Part shown: piece after piece, positions 47,601-61,020 of the stretch
Numbering within the stretch: the first letter of the stretch is position 1
Layout of the letters: every line of letters begins with the position of its first letter
NCBI GenBank assembly: GCA_019914995.1
Contig: CM034142.1
Location: 6,075,513-6,139,512, forward strand
Source: Acanthochlamys bracteata
Taxonomy: Eukaryota; Streptophyta; Magnoliopsida; Pandanales; Velloziaceae
Direction of reading: 5' to 3'
Length of the DNA stretch: 64,000 nt
Notes under the pieces: model-generated
What the model was told of the DNA's origin: nothing
What the model saw: the letters and a program-made list of their open reading frames with translations, nothing else
The model's database searches: none
Translations under genes and position numbers: made by a program

Positions 47601-50600
47601 CATTTAACATCTAGCTAGATTAACTCGCTAACTATAGGCATGATCATTCATTTTTGTACCTCTCAGAACTACCATTTAACATCTCCTTTCACTTCCTTTA
47701 ATGCATCCCTCATAGTGTATGAATACCTATTAATTGCAACTTGTCCTAAAGGTTGCATAGGTATGTCAACTGGTCGTAAGGCCCGTGACCTACCTTGACC
47801 TTAATTAAAAAGTCTTAGGCATGAGTAGACCCAACAAAGTATATCAAGCTGGCATGATTAGGGATGCTTCCATGATCCATCATAGTCATAAGAGCTCAAA
47901 AAAGAGCAGCTAGCAGTGGAATGGTCTGCAACAACTAAATGTTTTATCTGCGATCTAGTAGTAACATCTACAAGTTTATTAGAGGCAAGTAGGCTACAAC
48001 GGCTCCATTTGGACCTTTCTTTTTCTTGTGAACTCTTAAAGAAATGGAGACGATTAAATCCAACACATCAAAAACCAAACTTATCTTTCTCCATACTCAG
48101 CTAGTTAACACAGGAAATACTACCGTGTTGTTGCCATGGATTTAATCATTATTGATAAAACAATACGCAAATATCAATATGCAAAATGGCATATAGTTAG
48201 CGGCAATTTTATTATTCATCGTATAGTAGTAATAGTTTTCCCAGGTACCGATGATAATTTAATACTTTTAAAAGATATATACGTACTTTCTTCTATAGTA
48301 TCATAGGTAGAACCTAAACACAGCGTTGACTTAAAAGGATTAGATTTGGATACTACTTTCAAGCGTGGCCAATCGGAACTAAATCTGAATCAAATTATAA
48401 TAGTAAAAGAAACTATGTATCAATTATAAAATTGTGGATCCTATTTATCAAAAAGAAATTATGGAGTAAAATTTGTGAATTGTGTATGGAATATACGGAA
48501 TATAGAACCAAACCAAAGAACTTATACGTGAAAGCTTCTAACAATTGTTATGATTTAGGGGTTTAAAATCAAACTTTACCTAGAGCTTAATATGTCAAAA
48601 ATAAGTTATAGGATCCAACCATAAAATCACTTGACGTCATTTAAGAGAAAATTTATCGGAAGTGTTATTATATAAAAGAATCTCATATATTATGCATATA
48701 TCTCATAATATGTACCGTGTTCTTTCACAAGAGTGCGTAATACCATAACTTCCTCGTGGAAGTCAATAAAAAAAATACACCATTTTGAAAATAGTGGGTT
48801 ATATAAAAATGGATCATTATTGTAAGAATTCAAAGTTGACAAACCCAACTCGAGCATCAATCCAAAAATCTTTTAGATCGACCGCACATGAGTTGACTAA
48901 CCAGATTAGCAGATCAATCTGTTGGATCTGCCTACCTTTATTACATGCACTGAATCAATTAGACAGTTTGGTTTGATTAAGATCTATATGACTAATATAA
49001 TATAATCCAACAATCTCACTCGGTCAATGGCCCAGAAGCTTTCAAACTATGAGCTAACCCAAAAATCTTTCAAACTATGATCCCATAAAGCAGCGTGTCA
49101 ATATCATCTCTAACACGTGACCTTCTTCTACCACCACCGCCTCATTCTTCTTCTTTGTCTGCCTCCTCTGTCTCCATTGACACTTCTTCCACAGTTTCAT
49201 CTCCTCTTTCTCCTCTCATTCTCGTTCCTCTGTCTTCCTCGTACTCTTCCGAAACTCCCTTCTCTTCTCTCTTCCCTCCCTTCTTCCTCCACCGTTCTTT
49301 CTCTTCTTCCTCGCTTACTTCTCCATCGTCTCTAAACTCCTCTATGATCTAACAGTAAAACCTCATGGCATTGGATCTAGTCAAGATCTACATGCGGGCA
49401 TTGTTTACCATCTTATTTCTCTTCTTGGGAGAGTTAATAGACAGTATAATTGAAAAGCTTGTCGGTATTCATGTTCTTAATTGGTGGTGTTGGGATTATT
49501 CTACTAGATTTTGTTATTGATAAGAACCATCGGATGAGTGCGAGGATTTCATTCGCCCTTGTTCGGTATGTCGCCATTGTTGTTGAGTATGTCATGGTTA
49601 TCTTTTTTATTCAAATCAAGATCTCTAAGTATTTCAATGATATGATCTAATGATTGTGCTAATAAATCTGATTTGATATGATCTTGTTTGTTGGTGAATG
49701 ATATGTTTTAGAATTTTGCTATTGCTTCTTTCCAAATATTAATGAATTATGAATATGCAATAGTAGTAATAAGCAAACCAACACCATCACTATTGCAACA
49801 GCGAACAGTCTACTTTTCAGTGTTTTCAATTTCACCAAGCTTGATTTTTTGTTACCTCTAAAGGATCAGCCGAGCCATCAACAACACAAATATATTACTT
49901 TTCATTGTTCCGGATAGACCCCTTCAACCGGATCGCGGGTCAATCCAAAATCCGTCCGGATCAATCCAAGTCATACCGCATTGATTGTAGTTGCGATTTA
50001 ACTACAAAATTGGACGATTTTGGTCTCAAATCGATAATTTTCTGATCGACCCGGCGATTCGGGTCTGACAACTATGTAATAATTAGTAGGAAAGAGGACC
50101 TAAATTTACTAAATATTTAAATAAGACAATTAACCAAACTTACTTATCAAAGTTGATTGCGCAAATCATTAATTAAAGAACAAAAGCAGGGGTGTGAGGT
50201 GAAGGTCATGTGGCTTCCAAAGGTAGGAAACAAGAAGGCTTGATTTTAATATTAGTAGGTAAGTATATCATAAACAGATGCGGAAGATTTTATCATAATT
50301 TGACTTAGAAGTTCGTTTTGCTAAGTCGAAAGAGCAGTGTAGCAAAAAGTTTGACGTGGGCAATTGAGATGAGACCTTTTCTAAAGTTGGCTCCCGGACT
50401 TAATAACACGTACTTTCCACTTTAGCTAATACAGAAGATAATTCAACTCCAGTTTTCAAACATCCTCGATTCTCTAGCTTTACTTTTACATTATTATTCT
50501 ACCAAACATGTGTACTTATAAGTCAGTTTAAATCATCAATAACAATATGGACGATCAAGTTCATCATTATTACAAGATTTTACATCCACAAAGTTCATAT

Positions 50601-53600
50601 TTCAAATCAAACAAATCATAGTGACGAAAACATAAAGTTAGGCCTTATTTAGGAGCTTTTAGGTAAGATGTAGAAGATTCAAATATTTTGACATGGAAAA
50701 TGAAAATAATAAAACATCCTTATAAATATTATAAAAGAACTAGGTCAAATTGTTGTTGTTGTAACAGTCGTGTTACCTGTACATTATCCAATATATGCAA
50801 CATCTTATATAAACACATTCTTGAAGCATGAAAAAGTTAATAATTGTATTTCTATTCGCATGATTTGTTGAATATTAGATGATGTTTGAAATTTTGCTTG
50901 ATGCTTACTTCAAAATCTATACTTTAACTTGCAACAATTTCAATATATAACTTTTGACATATCAATATTTTTAAATATTTCAAGTTGTATAATGAGCAGA
51001 TTCTGCACATAAATGAACAACCGAATAGTGTAATACAACTCAGCTATCTATAATTTTAATTTGGATATTCTTCATAATGTTAATTTTATATAACCTAGAA
51101 ATGTTAAAACATAAAGACGATGATGATACGTGTCGAGCTAGAAAGTCATGTTGCTCAATTTAAGGACAACCTAAAGTGAACTTATAGTGTAGTCAACTTT
51201 ATTTAAAAATTAAATTAAAAATATAATAGTGGATTCTAAAATTTTAGTTATTTTTATCTCTGTTTTCATACTCCGTATTTTATTTTACGTTCTATCTTTC
51301 ATACACTTTTGATTAGCTTATAAAAAACACAATTTTGATAGTTTAGTTTGAATTAAAGTTAGTAATAATTTTTGTGAAACAAACTCGTTATCTGCTTTAC
51401 AGTAGACGACAGCCGTGCACTTGCGAATAAACTAAAATAGAATCCCTAGGATTTTCTTAAGTGGTTTTGTCTAAATCAATAATCTCCAGCGATTGAGTGC
51501 AGTTGAATTAAAGTACTTCAAATTAAGCAAATATAAAGTAATATATGAAATACATGTTCATGCAAGGAGAAATGCCGCTATTTGAGGAGTAAGACTGTGT
51601 CCTTTAAGAGAAAAGAAAGGAAAGAGGAAGTGAAAAGGTAAAGAAAATAAAAGAAAGCAAATGAGATTTCCATTTTAATCCTTTTTGGCATAGAATCCTA
51701 ACAGTACAAGAACCCTTTTCTCCCTCGTCCTAATTCTCCCTTTAACTAAACAATAAAGAGAAATATACTATTTTTCTCGCTTTCTCTCAAACCAAATAAA
51801 GCCTAAGAAATACAAAAGAGTGAACTTCAAATATGTAATATCTATTATGTACAAAGATGGGGGAGATAGAGATGCATATTAAAATACAAGTCATATAGCA
51901 AAAATTGAGATCCCACTTGCTAAGTCTTATATGACAGGAGGATATTACAAAAGCTAAAAGAGTAACATTACAGTAATAAGACTGGTAACACTATGAAGTG
52001 GAATGTGAGGCAACAAAATTTAAACATATACCAAAGATAAGTATGGTAGATATATATGTTGCTCCGAATAAGCAGGAATAAAATCAAGGATAAGATAAGA
52101 AATAAAGTTATCAAAGACAACGTTGAAGTGGTGCTAACTGAGAGTGAAAGGGGGGACGCTCATTTGAGATTTAACCATGTAAAACTATGTCTTAATCACA
52201 ATTTAACCATGTTTGAATTGTGAATAGATAGATACTCTTCTTGTAAAGAGGGGTAAGTGAAGGTCTAGGAAGACATGGCAAATATACTTCAAATGATTTG
52301 CTAATTATAAGCCTACATGAGGATACTACCTACAATTACTGCAATGGCATTAAGAATTCATGTCGTCGACACTACCGAGTGGCATGAACCTTAGTTCTTC
52401 TTGTTGTTATTGCTGATGTTGGTGGTGCGAGTTCATACATTAATCAAATTGAACTAAAAGACATTTTGTCAACCTCCTACTTCATTTTCTTCGCTATTCT
52501 TTGAAAAAACACTAAATTAAATTAGAGTTTTTTCTAAACCTATGTGCATCAAGTAGTAAATGTGCTTAAAACCGTCAATAAGGATAAGTCACCCTAATTA
52601 GACTCACTAACCAAATCCATGTGTAGCCAACTAATCTTTACAGTATATAAATACCTACCACCCAGTTGCAATTAAAAAATTTAGAAAAAACAAAGCTCCC
52701 ATCACCTCCAACTCTATCATTGTCTTCTTCTTATAAAGGAAAGCCTTTCCTAAAAAGTTTATCATTTGGATACTAACAACTAATGTTTCTCATACTGGAC
52801 ATTTTGTTCACAATTCAAGTTTGAAGTTGCTCCTTGACTTTTGGTTTCCTTTTCTTTTTTGCACTGGCACTTTAGAAACATTTTCTCTAAGTGAATATGT
52901 AAAGGAAATCAATGCAGCTAAATGCTAAACGAATATGCGCATAATGGTAAAGGCCATGAAAAGAAGATGCTATAAATGTCTAGAAGAGATAAGAAAGTGA
53001 AGCCTATTTTGACTGATCATTTAGGTGAACTATAATAGTAGAGCTTATTTAAAAATATAAAAAAAAAAGAAAACAAAGTTTTCATTTAAACTTCCTACTT
53101 CCAACTGCTGTACCTATTTCTACTTTCCCATCAACCAAGCTTTACCCCAAGGGCAATCATATAGATTCCTCAGCAAAATTCCATCTTGTGATATTTGACA
53201 AGATTATGAATGCGTTTGGGTGAGCGTTCCACGAAAGTTCTTTTCCAACTTTTTATTTTACGGTTTTCAATAAATCTTTTACAAAATTTATTTAAAATTT
53301 TAGAAAGTATAGAAAAATTCTACGTTGTAAGATCTTAGCATTGGTTTTTTTTTTTTTTTTTTTTTTTTTTGAGGTAGAAACAATAGAGCTCGTTTCCCAA
53401 ATAGGAAAAAAATGCTCTCCAAAAAGCACTTTTCATAAGAACTCCCAAGCACCCCATGCGTGTAGCTGTAAAACCTAACCACAACCCTCCTGCTATGCTT
53501 TCCTTACGAAATTAAAGGAGATAATTTTAATTAATTCAGCATTATAAAGACAACCAAGCTGATAAGTAATAACTTTTTGGCATAGGAAAATCTTCAATAC

Positions 53601-54365
53601 CATACAGATACATCAGAGCTACTTTCAAATGATTAAGGAGCTATTTCAACATTGAAAACATGATCATCCTACATGTTCGTACATGTCCTTGCTAGATTAT
53701 TTAGCTTCCTGTGTTACATACAACTATAGCGCAATTCTGTTTGGTACATAGTATTGGATGTAACCCATTGCAAACAAGAAATCTAAAATTGCTTTCACTT
53801 TCCTGGGACAAGCATATAGCAGCGTTTCTGTTTGCCGCTACACAAAGAATAAGTCATTTTTCTACATACTCCCAAAAGCCAAAAAGCTTTAACCTATTAA
53901 ATTAACAATTTTTCGCATAACAGCAACAAATCAAATGGATTTGTTTCCCGAACAATGTTTTGTACAGAAAACCTTTGTAGGCAAGCCGCTCAAGACTGAA
54001 CCCAAGAACTGTCAGAGAACTGGGTGTTTCAAATCACTAGATACTCTAATGTTTTTGCAATTGAATTTATTATAAGCTAAACTAAATAATTGAAAGCTAA
54101 AGAAGACCACCTTTTCACCTTAAGAACAAAAACTCTTCAAAACTTTTCTACCCAATAAGGTGAATTGAAAAAACCAAACTATAAGCCGAAAAACATTTCT
54201 TCATACCCTACAAAATGAACTTTAAGGAAATAACTATAATCAAGCACCAAGCTGGAATCTTGGCATCTCTCGAACAAATTAATCAAAATTTAAAAAAGAG
54301 AAATTAAAAGAAGAAAAGTACAAGTACCTTCGGAGCCAATTGAGTAAGGTATCAAAGATTCCCAT
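44605..54365 (-). CDS. ARL8: ARL8 ARF-like small GTPase
   Basis: Six exons on the minus strand: 54365-54328, 46482-46401, 46318-46286, 46193-46072, 44961-44800 and 44719-44605. All introns are GT..AG and the frame closes exactly at 183 residues, the normal ARL8 length. The start is [13 protein letters not shown], a hydrophobic N-terminal helix. GTPase motifs: G1 GLQNAGKTS (26-34), switch I Thr51 in MIPT, G3 WDLGGQ (69-74), G4 NKVD (129-132), G5 SCK (162-164). By family knowledge ARL8 acts on endolysosomal or vacuolar membranes, and in Solanaceae it is a host factor of tobamovirus replication. Intron 1 is 7845 bp and holds repeats. Small departures from the usual plant sequence are visible, such as His55 in VGFHMR and Met41 before GGY. 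The gene looks intact. Confidence 0.95.
47092..47253. mobile_element. Short MITE-like inverted repeat in ARL8 intron 1
   Basis: About 162 bp. CAATAATACT opens the left side. The right side, read on the other strand, also opens CAATAATACT and goes on to GTGTCCCAC, which occurs on the left after an 11-bp offset. Target duplication was not resolved. Confidence 0.6.
49095..49352 (+). other. CT-rich low-complexity patch with chance open frames
   Basis: The stretch is strongly pyrimidine-biased (TCTTCTTCT, TCCTCC repeats) and is open in two plus frames and one minus frame at once, because of its composition. The peptide would be a serine/proline string. I see no gene. Confidence 0.6.
51598..51802. 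repeat. Purine-to-pyrimidine strand-switch repeat, copy 2
   Basis: Shares AATAAAAGAAAGCAAAT and a CTTTCTCTCAAACCAAAT right end with 9372-9580, with a diverged middle. Located in ARL8 intron 1. Confidence 0.55.
53208..53460. mobile_element. MITE-like copy carrying a poly-T run
   Basis: It begins ATGCGTTTGGGTGAGCG and contains AAATTCTACGTTGTAAGATC, the family core, then a run of about 25 T residues (53345-53370). The right end near CCCAAGCACCCCATGCG is a weak inverted match. Confidence 0.55.
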
Positions 54366-54560
54366 CTCGATATCGAATAATCTTTCTATCCAAACCCTAG
54401 AAATAAAAGCTTTGATTTCTTCCACACAAGAAACAAACAGCAACACAGACAGAGAAAGAAGAAGAAGAAGAAAATGAAACAACACTTCCTAATATACAGG
54501 ATAGAAACACCGAATAGAAGAAAGTGTTAGAGTTGGCTTGTAGTGACGAACTTCTTGAGC
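54366..54560 (-). promoter_or_regulatory. ARL8 5' leader and proximal promoter
   Basis: Directly upstream of the ARL8 ATG on the minus strand is a TC-rich leader; the plus strand shows AGAAAGAAGAAGAAGAAG near 54452-54469. No TATA box was assigned. An upstream frame of about 40 codons runs into the ARL8 start in the same frame without a family match, so I keep the ATG giving the usual ARL8 N-terminus. Confidence 0.45.
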
Positions 54561-54694
54561 AATCAATCGGTTTCTTATTTGAATCTTATTTCGCATTTAC
54601 AGAATTAAAACAATCAAAATCATTTTTTTCAAAAAACTTTAAAATAATTTTTTTTTTTAAAAACTCTTATTTTAAATACCTATAGATATTTCGG

Positions 54695-54978
54695 GCGTGT
54701 TTCAAACGTCCGTAACTTCACTTTTTTTTCAAAATTTTGAGTTTTGAATAGTTCATATATTTTAATTACACAAAAAATCAAAATTCTATTTTCATATATG
54801 AAACTTCAATCCTAATTTTTTTATTTATACATTTCCTCAATATAATTATATTTTTTAATCTTCAATACAATTTTTAAAATTATTAAAATACTGAATTCTA
54901 TTTTTACTTTATTTTTAAAAAAATTTTACATTTTATTTTTAATTTTATAAAATTTAATTACGGATATTTGAAACACGC
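54695..54978. mobile_element. MITE, GCGTGTTTCAAA family
   Basis: The 284-bp element begins GCGTGTTTCAAACGTCCGTA; the right end read on the other strand is GCGTGTTTCAAATATCCGTA, so 18 of these 20 bases match. It is related to 27537-27832. The flanks show no clear target duplication. Confidence 0.82.
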
Positions 54979-57900
54979 AATTCTAAAATAAAATCAACTA
55001 TATTTTTGCATCTAATAAAAGAAGTTCAAACGAGAGGCTTGTGATTGCTAGTGACGCTAGTAAAGTCCTATTACAATTTTTATATGGTTTATAAATGACA
55101 TATAGGATATAGCATATAAAAGCTGGGCCAGGGTGTCATGTGTCACACAAGACAATGATAGCTTTAGGGAGTGTTTTGAAATACCTAAAAAATTGTTTTT
55201 TAAAATAAAAAATATTTTATTTTATTTAGGTTAAATAAATTTTATTTTTTTATTTAAAAAATAAAATAATAATAAATAATAATAAACTTTTATTATATAA
55301 AATTTTGTTATATTTTTTAAAATTTCTAAATAAATTATATAAAATATTATAAAAAATTAACTCGTATATAAAATTTTTAGGTAAAAAAGATATATTTTAA
55401 CCTAGCAAGCAGCAAGCTTAACGATTTTTAAGATCGTTTAAAGATTGCCATTGGCTATTGTAGCATGAGAAGACAGGAAAGGTTCGCCTCGTCATGCGTT
55501 AGATCTTTTGAATTCTTTTTTCTCCGAAATTATTAAGACCATGTTTTATCAAAAAAGTTAGAAGTGACCTTATATTGCAAAATCCAAACAATATTCATCT
55601 TCTTCTTGACAAGCTATGCAACTATTTCCCAAGGCAAAACAAAACCAATTCAATAAAAATGTTAATCGCAGAACTTTCTTCTCCTTCCCTTTTCGCTCCT
55701 AAATTTTTGCTCTCTCCAGCACAACCAACTCCTATCAACTCAACGCTATCATGTCTCCTTATGTTTCTACCAACAACAATAAGTCAATCGATTGCTTTGC
55801 TCGACTAGATGCACGAGATTGCCAGGTATAGTCCTTTGACTCCGCAACTGTCTGTAAAATCATAAAATTTTAAACTTTAAATTAAAATTTTGAAAATTTT
55901 GAGCTCCGCAACTATTTGTATGAAGTGATTTTGGAAAAATATTTTTATTTAAAAGTGAGTTTGTAAAGGTGAGTTCAAATTATAAGGAAGTGTTTGGCAT
56001 CGCTTTTTTTAAAAATAATTTTAAAATTTTAAATTATATATTTTATTAATTTTTTTTATAAATATTTAAAAAATTATTTAAAATTTTAAAAATTATAAAA
56101 AATTCTAGGCAATAAAATTTTTTTATTACTTATTTTAACTTTTAAATAAAAAATAAATTTGTTTTAAAAAATAAAAATATTTTTATTTTAAAAAAAATTA
56201 TTTCAAAGAACTATCAAAAGTTCTAATATAGGAATGTTTGGTTGAATATTTTCCGAAGCTTCTTTTTAATTTTCTATTTTATATTTTTTAATATATATTT
56301 TATAAGTATATAGAAATTTTATTTAAAAATTTAGAAAGTGTAAAAAAATTCTACGCAGTGAAATCTTTTTATTATACATTTTTATTATTTTTTAAAAATA
56401 AACAAATAAATTTCTTTTTAAAAAAATAAAAATATTTTTATTTTAGAAAAATTTTATTTTATAAGTAATTTTAAACGGCCTTGGCTTTCATATTTGGTTG
56501 TCTATAGAAGTAGAAATTGAAAGTAATATTTATTTGTTTCTTATAAATGAGTTAAAATTAAGTTTTTAAAAAGTGAATGAAAAATGTAAATTTTATTTGA
56601 CAAAAGTTACTTCATCCGGAAGTGATTCCAGCTATAAACCAAACACAAAATATTGAGTCGGCAGTGACTTTCCTCACTTCCCACTCAAATAGAACGTAGC
56701 TTTATAGAGCAATGGTGGTAACTTCTAGATTATTTTGTAATGTCTTAAAACTAGAATAACGATATTATCCAAAAGTCATGCAAAGAAGAAGGAATAGAGA
56801 CAGTTATAGCTCATGGAAAAAAATTAGAATTTATGATTTAATTTTTTAACTTCAAAATAATTAAAAATTATACATAAAAAAATTCTATTATATACAAATT
56901 ATTTATATTTTGTAAATTTTTTTAAAATATCTCTATAATACTGTAGAAGGTTTTAAAAAATAAAAAAATAAAATTTAAATAGAGAAGCATTTGATACATA
57001 CTCCCAGATAGACAGGTAATTAAGAAGATATTTGAAAGTATTTATTAAAAATATTTTGAAAAATAAATATATTTAAAAAAATTTTAATTTTTTATTTAAA
57101 AAAATAATTAATAATAAAATTTTATGACGTAAAATTTTCTAAATAATTTTAGAAATATTTGTACAAATTAAAGCATAAAATAAAAAATTAGAATAAAAAA
57201 ATTATACACTCTTTCAAATATCGACTAAAATTTTCAATATAATGTGTTGTTGAAGTAAAACTTTATTGACACCCCTCTCACTCTTGAAGATGTTACAATC
57301 GATTCAGACATCAACTAAATAAACAAAAATTCACTTGGTTACTTTTTATAGCTTCCTAATCTTATTTACATTTAAAATAAAAATAAAACTCACTTTTCGA
57401 AAATCACTTCCTTATCTTTGCAAGTGAAGAGGTGCTAAGACAGGGAAAAGTTTAAAACCATAGAACTTTTTTGGTTCAAGATCTAAATCGACAGTTACAT
57501 ATTTATTTTCATAATTCATAATTTTGTTGTGAATACAATCTTCAATTGTGATTTTTAGATGCTGTGCCATTAGGTTAAAGAAAATGTTATTTTTGTTTGC
57601 AATTCGAAGGGGAAACTATAATTAAAAACATATTTGTCAAATTTTATATATTAGTCTTTAATCCAGTTAGTTTCACATGTTATATTTATTGATATATTTG
57701 ATATAAAATAAACTTATTATTTAATTATAAATATTGGAAGTTAAAATACTTAATAAAAATTTGAGTTTGATGAGGTTTCCAAAATCTAATAGCGTATTTT
57801 CTTGTTCTGTGTGATAAGGATTTATTATTATTTTCAAATTTACCTTTTGCAATTTATATTCTATAGAATTGCATAAAAAGAATTTATTTGTATTCTCTGT

Positions 57901-59775
57901 AGAAAAGATATATTAATTCGTATCCACTATAAGTGAATCTTTATTTGAATTTATATGAAGGTATGCTTCTCTTTACCTACTCTAATAGTTTTGCGTATCT
58001 TAGCAATGTTCATCCATATAAAGAAAGTTCATTTAATAAATAATTACACTGAGATTGAAGATTTAAAAGTTTTTTATGTAGATTAATTTAAGAATGCATT
58101 AATAACGTTTTTAATGGAATAAAAAAGAAAATCCAAGATTCCAAATACATTATATGAATCTTCACAAAAACATTCAGTAGCAGTAATCTTTGGCAATAGT
58201 TATGACACTTCTTTTTAAAATCCAAATAATCTCACGTTTTAATTAAATATTTTACAATAATTTATAATTTATTTTTTTTTTTTGAAAGTACAAATAAATT
58301 ATATGTAGTATATTTTTATATGTATAATTTTTATTATTAATTAGGTCAAAAATCACTCATTTTTTGACAATTTTTTGAAATATTCTTTATTTCTTCTTAT
58401 AATAAACACTTCCAATAATGATTCAGTGGATATTTGGGAGAGCTAAAAATTTTGTTTGGTTCTAACTTTTTATGTTACGATTTCTAATAAAATTTTTAAA
58501 ATATTCTATAAATTTTTTTTTAATATAAAATATATAGAAAAATTTTACATCATAAAATTTTATTATTAATTATTTTATTTTTTAGATAATAAAATAGAAC
58601 TTATTTTTTAAAAAAATTTCAAAATAGATTACTTTATGAGGAAAAAAAACGCATTTTCAATAAGTAGATGACTAAACTATTCAAAATAGCACGTGATTTT
58701 TTGTTCCCTATTTAAATATTCTATTGATTAAAAAATCAATGTAATAAAAATGATAAGATTTGTTAAAAATAGTATGAAAGATATTGAAAAATATTTGAAA
58801 ATTTTCTAATAGCAATAGGTTCTATTTTATTTATTTATTTATTTATTTTAAATAAAGCGCACACACAACTATATTATTTTTATTTCTAATGACTTTGCCG
58901 GAAAGCAAGGTCATAGTTTTTTAATTCCAAAACCTTTTGTGTCTTTTACTAAAATGTGTGTGCTACTTTAACAACTTAACAAGAATTAAGATGGATGATT
59001 AATTTGGGAATTATTGATGACCACATTTCATAATTCAATTAACTACGAACAATACTTTATAGGAGATATACCCTATATTTCATAGTTCAACTTAACAAAA
59101 ATCAAGTTTGTTAGTTATAGAGTATACATTAAGATTACTAGTGTGCATATCACAATCATTTCACTAACATTGTGTTTGGATTGCGTAATAATAAGATTGA
59201 AAAAGTGAAATAAAAGGAAGAGTTAGAAAAAATAGAAAAGTAAAAATTTAGATAAATTAATAAAAAAAATAAGTATAAGAGTAAATTGTGTTCAGATTAA
59301 AAATATAAAAAAAAGTAATGGACGAAGAATTATAAGTAAAAGATTAAAAGGACTTTTATTTTGTTGTATGTAATTTTTGTTAATAATTGCATTCAGTGTT
59401 TTCTTTTTAAATGCGTTACACTCATAAACTCACTTAAAATTTAACTTATTTTTAAATTATTGAATACATGCTTACTTATGTAGTGATTTATCTCTTTAAG
59501 CATATTATAGTGGGCGTAAGATAAATCGTTATCTTAGTTTCATACTTTGATCATTTTCAGATCAGATATATACATATATCAATGTTTATTATTTGGGATT
59601 ACAGGACCAAAACTATAGGGACTGAAAAATAGCACAAATTTCTACCTGTAAAAATGGTCTGGGTATAAAGCAAAAACTGGAACTGCAATGGTAGCACAAG
59701 CCATGCATTGAACTCACCAAAATGCATGACCATCCTCTTCACTATAACTACCACTACTGTAAATTATAAATTACC
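54979..59775. other. Gene-poor AT-rich stretch with stacked MITE remnants
   Basis: No gene was seen. Several old Tourist-like copies are recognised by the shared core and GTTTGG-type ends: about 55160-55400, 55985-56230, 56231-56480, 57000-57235 and 58430-58665. Copies at 55985 and 56231 lie almost back to back. Exact borders are blurred. Confidence 0.55.
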
Positions 59776-60120
59776 TGTAGAGATTTTGACAAATTTCCAA
59801 TCTGCTTGATCACTGGAATGAAAATTCTTTTTATTTTTGTTTTGTGAATGTTTGAAGGGTTGAATGAGAACTTTGACCGTACTTCTAGTGATTTTTCAAC
59901 AACTCAATAAATTCCTTCTCTTACTGTACTCATTTTTTTCTTTTTTCTTTTTAATATTATTATTATTATTATTATGCTGAAGTATGAAAACATGAGAAAA
60001 TTTTAATATAGATGAATGGGAACAAAAGTTTATAAACACTTTGTTTTCCTTTTGGTTGTGCAAATGTATATATTAGAAGCGCTTTTAGTTCGTAGTCAAA
60101 TAAAAAATAATTGGTTAAGT
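59776..60120 (+). repeat. Dispersed direct repeat, copy 1
   Basis: About 345 bp, collinear with 62687-63072. Shared blocks include AATAAATTCCTTCTCTTACT, AAACACTTTGTTTTCCTTTT and TAAAAAATAATTGGT. An ATT microsatellite of different length lies in both copies. No coding sequence is evident. Confidence 0.9.
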
Positions 60121-60494
60121 GAAAATTTTTAATTTTTAATTTTTTTAAATATAATTTTTTATAAATATTTAAATATTTTAATTAAAAAAATTTTAAAATA
60201 TATAGAAAAGTTTTATAAAATAAAATTTTTTATTACTTATTTTTATTTTTTTAAGATAAAAAAAATCAAACTCATTTATAAAAAAATAAATATTTTTTAA
60301 TCTAAAAAAATTCTATTTTAAAAATATTTTTAAACGTTCCCGCAATTAGCTTTTTATGCTCACGAAATTAAGAACTTGTTCATGATCATGGGGAAAATTT
60401 GACATGCTAACTCGAAACAAGCTTGAAAACTTGGATATCTCAGACTAAACAAACAATGAGATTAAACAGTGGCACGTTCGTTATCTCAGATCTA

Positions 60495-60737
60495 GGGCTT
60501 GTTTACATACTCCTTATAAACTCATTTTTTTTAAACTCACTTACATCACAAAATATATTACAAAATTAAAATAAATTATTTCTATTAAAAATTTATTTTT
60601 TCAAAATTGATTGTAAAACTTACTTATACTATAAAATAATTATAAAATTTTATTTTTTATTAAATATTTTTAATTTTTAATTTCATTTTTTAAATTTATT
60701 TTCCAAAAAGTGAGTTTATACTAAAATAAACACACGC
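60495..60737. mobile_element. MITE with TATAAACTCA-type termini
   Basis: The left end GGGCTTGTTTACATACTCC then TTATAAACTCA is mirrored by the right end read inward (GCGTGTGTTTATTTTAG then TATAAACTCA). The flanks are CTA and TTA, one base apart from a trinucleotide duplication. 243 bp. Confidence 0.7.
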
Positions 60738-61020
60738 TTAAGAGACTTCATCAGATTGCTAGCTCTATACGACCTCCAAAAACTGGGACCTCATCTTTGT
60801 ATTACTACACCATTGGAATTGACAACATTTATTAATGATAAGTTGATGGTCCACAAAAGTTTTTTGTTTGATAATAAAAAGGGGACCTTTATACTGGAGA
60901 GTGAATATAAAGGACCCTAGCATGAATAGATCTAGAAACAAGATACAAGATGGCAACTAATTCATATAAACAACTTCAAGATTTCTGACCTGAAATCTAC
61001 AGTATTGGATTTCAATACAC

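Larger units (their letters stand above)
46483..54327 (-). other. 7.8 kb first intron of ARL8
   Basis: The intron has clean splice ends (AG-GTACTTG donor, CGCTTCAG acceptor on the minus strand). It contains a MITE-like element at 47092-47253, a CT-rich low-complexity patch at 49095-49352, an AT-rich stretch, a purine/pyrimidine repeat at 51598-51802 and a MITE with poly-T at about 53208-53460. No separate gene could be recognised within it. Confidence 0.85.

Noticed and set aside
49450..49650. 66-codon hydrophobic open frame in ARL8 intron 1
   Set aside because: It looks like a membrane segment only because of AT-rich codons. No upstream or downstream coding continues it, and no family is recognised.
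53345..53370. Poly-T run as the tail of a retroposed SINE
   Set aside because: It lies within a MITE-like block that carries the family core on both sides, and no SINE promoter boxes were seen next to it.
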